Assembly (NCBI GenBank): GCA_026692885.1
Contig: JAPLNJ010001178.1
Location: 1-11,138, forward strand
Direction: 5' to 3'
DNA length: 11,138 bases
Origin: Planctomycetota bacterium
Lineage (GTDB): Bacteria; Planctomycetota; Planctomycetia; Pirellulales; Pirellulaceae
The position numbers and the translations under genes were made by a program. Numbering within the stretch: the stretch's first letter is position 1; the number at the start of each line of letters is the position of its first letter. The notes beneath the pieces are model-generated. The model saw only the letters and a program-made list of their open reading frames with translations, searched no databases and was not told the origin of the DNA. Of this stretch, positions 6,474 to 11,138 are shown one piece after another.

Positions 6474-7228
6474 TGCCCACGGAAAAAACGTCCGCCATTA
6501 TTTTGCGGGTAGTCGAGTTCAGCGAGACCAGCTGCGTGGTGACGCTGTTTACCGAGACGGTTGGCAAGATCGGTGCCTTGGCCAAAGGCGCCCGACGCCC
6601 GAAAAGCCCGTTCGAGTCTGCTATTGACCTGCTGGCCGTCTGTCGAATACTGTTCATCCACAAATCGTCCGATGCCCTGGATCTGTTGACTGAGGCGAAA
6701 CTCGAACGGCGGTTCCGCGCAGCGACCCGTGATTTGTCTCGTCTTTATGCGGGTTACTACGTGGCCGAGTTGTTGCAGGACTTGACGGACTACGGCGATC
6801 CACACCCCGCTCTGTACCGCGTGGCAGACCACACGCTGGCGAAGCTGGATGGCGAGGCGAGCGTGGCAGAAACGGTGTTGCGGTTCGAGGTAATGACTCT
6901 GCATCTATTGGGATTTCTACCGAATCTGGAGACCTGTGTGATCTGCGGCCAACCGGCTGCACCGGTGGGTCGGGTACTGTTCGGCCACGAGGCTGCTGGC
7001 GTGTTGTGCGGTACTTGCCGCCCCGGACAACAACAAGTGGTCAGTTTGAGTCGGGGCGTGTTGGAGGCTCTGCGCCAGGCGTCGGAACCGGAGACGGAAG
7101 GCAGTTTGGCCACGCTGGACAGGCGGTTGTGGGGCGAGTTGCGGGGTTTGCTACATCATTATTTGACGAACTTGCTGGGGCGTCCGCCGCGGATGCACAA
7201 GTACCTGGCACCACTGATGGCAAAGTGA
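6473..7228 (+). CDS. recO: DNA repair protein RecO
   Basis: 251 residues, the expected length. RecO binds DNA and with RecR loads RecA at gaps in the RecFOR pathway, and anneals SSB-coated strands. The N-terminal OB fold (about 1-80) shows the usual opening TSAIILRVVEFSETSCVVTL and LAKGARRPKS (36-45). The helical domain contains LYAGYYVAELLQDL (91-104), and a four-cysteine zinc motif is formed by Cys155, Cys158, Cys179 and Cys182. The start overlaps the ybeY stop in TGATG. In Firmicutes recO lies further down the same phoH-ybeY neighbourhood after era, so its position here agrees with an old gene order. Palindromic repeats begin 10 bases after its stop. Confidence 0.95.
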   Translation: MPTEKTSAIILRVVEFSETSCVVTLFTETVGKIGALAKGARRPKSPFESAIDLLAVCRILFIHKSSDALDLLTEAKLERRFRAATRDLSRLYAGYYVAELLQDLTDYGDPHPALYRVADHTLAKLDGEASVAETVLRFEVMTLHLLGFLPNLETCVICGQPAAPVGRVLFGHEAAGVLCGTCRPGQQQVVSLSRGVLEALRQASEPETEGSLATLDRRLWGELRGLLHHYLTNLLGRPPRMHKYLAPLMAK

Positions 7229-7237
7229 GGGCGCGTG

Positions 7238-7315
7238 GTAGGTCAGGCTTTCCAGCCTGATACGTAGGTCAGGCTTTCCAGCCTGATACGTAGGTCAGGC
7301 TTTCCAGCCTGACAC
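7238..7315 (+). repeat. Three tandem 26-base palindromic repeats
   Basis: Copies at 7238-7263, 7264-7289 and 7290-7315 are nearly identical, and the last differs only in its final few bases. Each contains a hairpin (TCAGGCT, loop TTCC, AGCCTGA). They occupy most of the recO-bamD spacer. The same consensus, GTAGGTCAGGCTTTCCAGCC plus TGAC, occurs twice in opposed orientation at 8568-8626, so this is a dispersed REP-like family. Three successive stems could attenuate or stabilise the transcript, but there is no T-run. Confidence 0.9.
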
Positions 7316-7318
7316 CGC

Positions 7319-7350
7319 TGTCAAGTTAGGCTGGATGGCCTGACCAACTT
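7319..7350. repeat. Degenerate fourth palindrome before bamD
   Basis: GGCTGGATGGCC (7330-7340) with flanking AAGTT (7323-7327) and AACTT (7346-7350) forms an imperfect hairpin. On the minus strand it resembles the 26-base repeats (GTCAGGCCATCCAGCCTAAC), so it looks like a decayed, inverted copy. It ends 11 bases before the bamD ribosome-binding site GAGGG (7361-7365). Confidence 0.55.
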
Positions 7351-7371
7351 AGGTTGTCGAGAGGGACAAGG

Positions 7372-8565
7372 ATGTCCGAAGCTCGCGTGCTGACGAAATT
7401 CGTATTGTTGCTCGCCGCGGGACTGCTGGTCGGCGGCGGTTGTTCCAGTCTGAGCAAGCATCACGACCGGCCGGGCGAAGACGATGCTGCGAACAAGTCC
7501 ATGTTCAACATGGACAAATTCTCCGAGCAGATGAAGAAGGCCGGTAAGACCTTGGTCGGCAAGGGGGAGAACCCGGACAAGGCCCGCGCGCGGTACGCCG
7601 AGGCGGAAAGCAAGTATCGGGAAGCCTCTCAGGCCGAAGCCTCGCAGCGCAAGCAACTGTTCCTGGCGGCTGCCAAAGATTTCAAGGAGGCCGCGGATCG
7701 CTGGCCCGATTCCGCGTTGGAAATCGACGCCATGTTCCTGTCGGGGGAAAGCTACTTCTTCGCCGACCAGTACCCGAAGGCCAATAACCAATTCGAAGCG
7801 TTGCTGAAGAAGTACCCGAATTCTCGGTATCTGGACCTGATTGAAGCCCGCCGGTTCTCCCTCGCCGAATACTGGCTGAAACACCACGAAGACCACCCGC
7901 GGCCGCTCGTGGCCGCGAATCTGACCGACCGCAGCCGCCCCACGTTCGACGAATTCGGACACGCCGTCCGCGTCTTCGATCGCATCCGCATCGACGACCC
8001 CACGGGCAAGCTGGCGGACGACGCCACCTTGGCCGCCGCCAACGCCTATTTCTCCGCACACCGCTACATCGACGCGGACAACTTTTATACCGATTTGCGG
8101 AAGACGTTCCCCAATAGCGAACATCAGTTCGCCGCCCACTACCTGGGCCTGAAAGCGAAACTGCTGAGCTATCAAGGCAGCGACTATTCGGGCGTGCCCT
8201 TGAGCGAAGCGGAGAAGCTGGTCCAACAGATGCGCCGGCAGTTCCCCCAACAGGCCGCTCAGGAGCAGGATTTCCTGGCGCGGGCCTATGCCGAAGTGCG
8301 GTTCAAGAAAGGCGAACGCGAATGGAAGATGGCCAGTTACCACCAACGCCGCAGTGAATATGGCGCGGCCCGCTTCTACTACGATGCGTTGGTCAAGAAT
8401 TACAGCGACACGCCTTTCGCTGAGCGGGCGCAAGAGCAAATGCTCGCCATTGGCGGCAAGCCGCCCGTACCGCCGCAACGCTTGACATGGTTGGTGGACG
8501 CGTTCCCCAAGGAAGAAAACTCGAAACCCCTGATTGCCACCGCCGAGGCACCCAAGAAACGCTAG
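7372..8565 (+). CDS. bamD: BamD-like outer-membrane assembly lipoprotein (TPR)
   Basis: 397 residues. Signal segment LTKFVLLLAAGLLVGGGC (7-24) gives a candidate lipid-attached Cys24, although the box has glycines where Leu is usual. TPR-like helical pairs are clearest at about 97-150 (AAKDFKEAADRWPDS, SGESYFFADQYPKANNQFEALLKKYPNS), 216-250 and 328-360. The pattern of paired helices ending in (K/R)(Y/F)P(N/D)S matches the BamD/YfiO family, which with BamA folds beta-barrel proteins into the outer membrane. It is longer than the roughly 245-residue E. coli protein, with a charged insert at about 25-75 and an extra C-terminal portion. A general TPR lipoprotein role remains possible because BamA is not nearby. 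The ATG at 7372 is preceded by GAGGG at 6-base spacing. A TTG at 7354 is less likely. The neighbour lptE supports an envelope role. Confidence 0.8.
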   Translation: MSEARVLTKFVLLLAAGLLVGGGCSSLSKHHDRPGEDDAANKSMFNMDKFSEQMKKAGKTLVGKGENPDKARARYAEAESKYREASQAEASQRKQLFLAAAKDFKEAADRWPDSALEIDAMFLSGESYFFADQYPKANNQFEALLKKYPNSRYLDLIEARRFSLAEYWLKHHEDHPRPLVAANLTDRSRPTFDEFGHAVRVFDRIRIDDPTGKLADDATLAAANAYFSAHRYIDADNFYTDLRKTFPNSEHQFAAHYLGLKAKLLSYQGSDYSGVPLSEAEKLVQQMRRQFPQQAAQEQDFLARAYAEVRFKKGEREWKMASYHQRRSEYGAARFYYDALVKNYSDTPFAERAQEQMLAIGGKPPVPPQRLTWLVDAFPKEENSKPLIATAEAPKKR

Positions 8566-8567
8566 CC

Positions 8568-8626
8568 GTAGGTCAGCCTTTCCAGGCTGACGGTCGTTCG
8601 GAGTCAGGCTGGAAAGCCCGACCTAC
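8568..8626. repeat. Opposed pair of REP-like repeats filling the bamD-lptE gap
   Basis: The 24-base copies at 8568-8591 (plus) and 8603-8626 (minus) face each other across 11 bases. They match the family at 7238-7315. The pair begins 3 bases after the bamD stop and ends 1 base before the lptE ATG, so it is the entire spacer. Each copy can fold alone, or the two can pair into one long hairpin. Confidence 0.88.
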
Positions 8627-8627
8627 C

Positions 8628-9170
8628 ATGCCAGGATCATTCCTCCAGCAGCGGCTTCTGCGGCTGGTGACCGTGGCGGTCGCCGCCTGCTGGTCGGGCT
8701 GCGCTGGCTACCAGCTCGGCAACAGTAATCTCTATCGCCCCGACATCCGCACGGTCCATGTGCCCGTGTTCGAATCGGAAAGTTTGCGGCGCAACCTGGG
8801 CGAACGGCTGACCGAGGCCGTGATCAAGGAAGTCGAGCTGAGAACGCCGTACAAGGTGGTCAGCTCGCCCGATGCCGATAGCGTCTTGTCCGGCCGCATC
8901 ACGCGGGAGACGAAACACGCCTTGGCCCAGAACCAAAACAGCGATGCCCGGCTGTACGAGACGCAGTTCGTCGTCGAGGTGCGTTGGGCGAACCGCCGGG
9001 GCGAAGTCCTGATGCAGCGGTCCGCCATTCCCCTCCCGCAACTGACCGTCAGCGCCAGCGGCGCTGCGACCTTCATCCCCGAAGCCGGCCAATCGGCCGC
9101 CACGGCCCAACAGCAAACCATCCAGCGACTGGCCGAACAGATCGTCGGCCAGATGGAAGCCTGGTGGTAA
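8628..9170 (+). CDS. lptE: LPS-assembly lipoprotein LptE (LptE/RlpB family)
   Basis: 180 residues with a hydrophobic signal (about 10-22) and a candidate lipobox ending at Cys25 (WSGC, with Trp unusual at -3), followed by the family-typical GYQLG (27-31). The mature part follows the LptE pattern: VHVPVFESES, GERLTEAVIKEVELRTPYKV, DSVLSGRI and an alternating strand FVVEVRW. LptE plugs the LptD barrel that inserts LPS in the outer leaflet of the outer membrane. LptD is not in this window. The ATG at 8628 directly follows the palindromic pair and has no ribosome-binding site. The frame is open further upstream, but that part is translated from the repeats and would displace the signal peptide, so I reject it. 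The gene probably depends on read-through and translation from bamD. Confidence 0.85.
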   Translation: MPGSFLQQRLLRLVTVAVAACWSGCAGYQLGNSNLYRPDIRTVHVPVFESESLRRNLGERLTEAVIKEVELRTPYKVVSSPDADSVLSGRITRETKHALAQNQNSDARLYETQFVVEVRWANRRGEVLMQRSAIPLPQLTVSASGAATFIPEAGQSAATAQQQTIQRLAEQIVGQMEAWW

Positions 9171-9196
9171 AGGCATCTTCCCCCTAGCATAGGCCG

Positions 9197-9225
9197 TTGC
9201 GGCTGGTGACGCCTCTTGCGATAAT
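9197..9225 (+). promoter_or_regulatory. Promoter candidate for the DUF1080-isomerase pair
   Basis: GATAAT (9220-9225) matches five of six -10 bases. TTGCGG (9197-9202) is a partial -35, at the ideal 17-base spacing. It lies 55 bases before the ATG of the DUF1080 gene, in the only sizeable spacer (109 bases) before it. A housekeeping sigma factor would be expected to use it. Confidence 0.4.
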
Positions 9226-9279
9226 CCACCGCACGAAAGTCGTTCGATTGGCATCACGATTCTTGAGGGAGAAGCTTTG

Positions 9280-9900
9280 ATGAAACGTCAGATTCTGGTG
9301 GCGAGCGTGTTGGTGTTGGGTGCGATCGCTCAGGTGTTCGCCGCGGACGAGGGCTGGATCAGCTTGTTCGACGGCAAGACGACCGAGGGCTGGAAGGTCG
9401 GTGAGAACGCCACCTCGTTCCGCGTGGAAGACGGATTGCTGATCGCGAACGGAAAAGTTGCGCATCTGTTTTACGACGGACCGGTGTGCCAGCACAACTT
9501 CAAGAACTTCCACTTCAAGGCCGACGTGATGACCATGCCCAAGGCGAATTCCGGTATCTACTTCCACACCCAGTACCAGGCAGCGGGTTGGCCGAAGATC
9601 GGCTACGAATGCCAAGTCAACACGACCCACAGCGATCCCAAGAAAACCGCGGGTCTGTACAACGTCAAGGACGTCTTCGAGGCTCCCGCGAAGGACGGGG
9701 AGTGGTTCACGATGGAAATCATCGTGCAGGGCAAGCGGATCATCACCAAGGTGAATGGCAAGACGCTGGTCGACTACACCGAACCCGAAAAAGTGGAAGG
9801 GCTGCGGCGTCTGACGAACGGTACCTTTGCCATCCAGGCCCACGATCCGGGCAGCAAGGTTTCCTACAAGAACATCCAGGTTAAGCCGCTGCCGGAATAG
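9280..9900 (+). CDS. Secreted DUF1080 protein (3-keto-disaccharide hydrolase family)
   Basis: 206 residues. A Sec signal peptide MKRQILVASVLVLGAIAQVF with likely cleavage after Ala21 exports it to the periplasm or beyond. The remaining 185 residues form one DUF1080 beta-sandwich domain. Family marks include WISLFDGKTTEGWKV (25-39), FRVEDGLLIA (47-56), NSGIYFHTQY (90-99), IGYECQVNTTHSD (106-118), GEWFTMEIIVQGKRI (147-161) and the NGK turn. The domain resembles concanavalin-like lectins, and characterised members act on 3-keto-glycosides. Planctomycetes usually encode many. No linked c-type cytochrome or PSD domain is fused, as is seen in some relatives. The ATG at 9280 has GAGGGAGAAG ending 5 bases upstream. 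The next gene begins 4 bases after the stop. Confidence 0.9.
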   Translation: MKRQILVASVLVLGAIAQVFAADEGWISLFDGKTTEGWKVGENATSFRVEDGLLIANGKVAHLFYDGPVCQHNFKNFHFKADVMTMPKANSGIYFHTQYQAAGWPKIGYECQVNTTHSDPKKTAGLYNVKDVFEAPAKDGEWFTMEIIVQGKRIITKVNGKTLVDYTEPEKVEGLRRLTNGTFAIQAHDPGSKVSYKNIQVKPLPE

Positions 9901-9904
9901 TTGC

Positions 9905-10834
9905 ATGACGCCTACCCTATTCTCCGTCAGCTACGCCGGTCTGTGGGGCCAGCAGGCGTTGGACCTGCCGGCCTTCCTGCGCAAGGCGGCCCAGTTGGGC
10001 TATCCGGCAGTGGAGTTGATGGGCAAACGGCCGCATCTGTCCGTGCTGGACTGCGGCCAGCGCGAGCTGGTGGAACTGCGCGCGGTGGCTCAGGACCTGG
10101 GACTCCAGATCGCCACCGTCGCCGGCTACACGGACTTCACGTTGGCGACCGGCATGGAGACACCCGCCGTCGAAGTGCAGATCGCCTATGTTCGGCGGTT
10201 GGCGGAGATGGCGCGCGTTTTGGACGCGAAAATCGTCCGTATCTTTACCGGCTACACGACCCAGGCGGATGCGGGTCAACGCGACTGGGACACGTGTGTG
10301 CGGGCAGTGCGCGAGTGTGCCCGTTTGGCCGCGGACTCCGGCGTGATTCTCGGCGTGCAGAATCACCATGATGTCGGCGTGAGCGTGGACGCCTACGTCG
10401 AATTCCTGGACGATGTAGCCCACTCGAACTGCCGGGCCATGTTCGACCCCTGGTCGGTCGCCCTGCACGGCGAGGACCTTTACACAGCCGCCCAACGCCT
10501 CGCGCCACGCATGGTGCAAACCACGCTGGCCGATTATGTCCGTCTGCCACGGTTCGCCTATCAGCCGGGATTGGTGAACTACAAGCCGTTGGACACGATG
10601 GTCCGTGCCGTGCCGTTGGGCCAAGGGTTTCTCGATCTGGCCGGCTTTTTCCGCGGCTTGCAGGCCGGCGGTTTCGACGGCTACGTCGCGTACGAAATGT
10701 GCTCCCCGCTCCGTGGCGGCGGCAGCGAAGCCAACCTGGACGCCACCGCGCGGGGGGCGCTGGGCAGCATCGGGCAGCTAATTTCGTCTAGCCGCGACCC
10801 ACAGCAAACTGCCGTCACCGGCTCGATGTCATGA
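9905..10834 (+). CDS. Sugar phosphate isomerase/epimerase-like TIM barrel (AP_endonuc_2)
   Basis: 309 residues with no signal peptide, so cytoplasmic. The barrel pattern of the xylose-isomerase-like superfamily is visible: FSVSYAGLWG strand 1, GYPAVELMG (32-40), DAKIVRIFTGYT (107-118), VILGVQNHHDVG (147-158), AMFDPWS (178-184), QTTLADY (205-211) and YVAYEMCSP (260-268). Likely metal ligands are Asp181 and Glu264. At the position where many relatives have Glu there is Gln152 in QNHHD, and the usual His of the HLKD-type motif is absent from TTLADY, with nearby His154/His155 possibly substituting. The sugar substrate cannot be read from sequence. It follows the DUF1080 gene by 4 bases, suggesting one operon and a joint role in 3-keto or unusual sugar use. 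Start: ATG 9905 preceded by a weak GGA. An upstream in-frame ATG lies inside the DUF1080 gene and is rejected. Confidence 0.87.
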   Translation: MTPTLFSVSYAGLWGQQALDLPAFLRKAAQLGYPAVELMGKRPHLSVLDCGQRELVELRAVAQDLGLQIATVAGYTDFTLATGMETPAVEVQIAYVRRLAEMARVLDAKIVRIFTGYTTQADAGQRDWDTCVRAVRECARLAADSGVILGVQNHHDVGVSVDAYVEFLDDVAHSNCRAMFDPWSVALHGEDLYTAAQRLAPRMVQTTLADYVRLPRFAYQPGLVNYKPLDTMVRAVPLGQGFLDLAGFFRGLQAGGFDGYVAYEMCSPLRGGGSEANLDATARGALGSIGQLISSSRDPQQTAVTGSMS

Positions 10835-11138
10835 GCGACAGAGGGCGGCAGCTTGCGGTGGGGAGCGCGCTCCAGGCGAGCGGCAGGAAATAGCTTCCCC
10901 AACTCAATGGTGGATGGTCGGCGATTGAGTCCCAGGTTGCCAATGGGCGCAACCGGTCTTCCTCGCACGAGATAGTAAGGGCCCAGAATCGTAGCTGAAT
11001 TCGCCAGAATTCTGGGGCTTTTCGAGGGCGAGGACCTGGCGTGTTCAGTTTGTGCGCGTCAAGACCAATTGATTTGATCCTGGTTCTATTCCGCGATTGG
11101 GGCTGGGGAAGGCTTCCCGGCGGAGGCCGACGTGATCC
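10835..11138. other. Gene-free 3' region with small palindromes
   Basis: No frame here shows a recognisable product. Contents are a perfect 12-base palindrome GGAGCGCGCTCC at 10862-10873, the larger inverted repeat at 10982-11016 listed separately, and GGGAAGGCTTCCC near 11106-11118. It may be the 3' UTR of the isomerase gene plus the promoter region of a gene beyond the window. Confidence 0.55.
10982..11016. repeat. CCCAGAAT inverted repeat with internal EcoRI-like palindromes
   Basis: CCCAGAAT (10982-10989) pairs with ATTCTGGG (11009-11016) around a 19-base loop. Inside, CCAGAATTCTGG (11004-11015) is a perfect 12-base palindrome, and GAATTC occurs twice. GGCTTTTCG follows, but four T are too few for a confident terminator, and the site is about 150 bases past the isomerase stop. 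A dispersed intergenic repeat seems more likely. Confidence 0.5.

Noticed and set aside
7238..7315. CRISPR array
   Set aside because: The 26-base units are directly adjacent without spacers, are themselves palindromic, and no cas gene is present.
7321..8478. Long minus-strand frame opposite bamD
   Set aside because: It is a GC-rich antisense shadow of the TPR gene. It shows no family motif and no ribosome site, while the plus strand encodes a coherent lipoprotein.
8487..8627. Upstream extension of LptE
   Set aside because: It overlaps the end of bamD, is translated from the palindromic pair, and would bury the lipoprotein signal about 47 residues inside.
10681..10968. Small minus-strand gene at the right end
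   Set aside because: Most of it is antisense to the isomerase C-terminus, with no recognisable product.

Overview
The window looks like chromosomal DNA of a GC-rich planctomycete, probably of the Pirellula/Rhodopirellula side of the phylum. This is inferred from gene content, not from a marker gene. The clues are a DUF1080 protein beside an AP_endonuc_2-type sugar isomerase, an NHL-propeller lipoprotein, BamD and LptE homologues (a diderm cell with LPS export), and spacers packed with palindromic repeats. No rRNA, tRNA, CRISPR array, transposase or phage gene is visible. All protein genes are intact.

Left part (1-3302). Positions 1-431 hold no gene but a dense nest of inverted repeats. Two genes then run leftward: a class-V aminotransferase of the cysteine desulfurase / selenocysteine lyase type (1661-2797, minus) and, downstream of it, a six-repeat NHL lipoprotein (432-1406, minus). 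The 254-base spacer between them carries two more large stem-loops. A roughly 500-base divergent spacer separates them from the rightward genes.

Central part (3303-9170, plus). A tightly packed gene run encodes PhoH ATPase, a membrane HD-domain phosphohydrolase of the PgpH/YqfF type (family activity: c-di-AMP hydrolysis), YbeY endoribonuclease and RecO. The first pair overlaps by 4 bases (GTGA) and ybeY/recO by 1 base (TGATG). This order is a compressed version of the phoH-yqfF-ybeY-dgkA-cdd-era-recO neighbourhood known from Firmicutes, without dgkA, cdd and era. It is followed by a BamD-like TPR lipoprotein and LptE. Copies of one palindromic repeat fill the recO-bamD and bamD-lptE spacers. 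The run thus couples RNA/ribosome quality control, nucleotide signalling and DNA repair with outer-membrane assembly.

Right part (9171-11138, plus). A recognisable promoter candidate precedes a secreted DUF1080 protein (3-keto-disaccharide hydrolase family), followed 4 bases later by a TIM-barrel sugar isomerase/epimerase-like protein. They are probably a small carbohydrate operon. The last 304 bases hold no gene that I can support, only small palindromes.

I see no clearly new multi-gene system. The most unusual material is non-coding: a composite inverted element at 19-397 whose two opposed copies differ in sequence at the terminal hairpin yet keep its base-pairing, and a second, unrelated hairpin family at 7238-7350 and 8568-8626 that shows a similar compensatory change.
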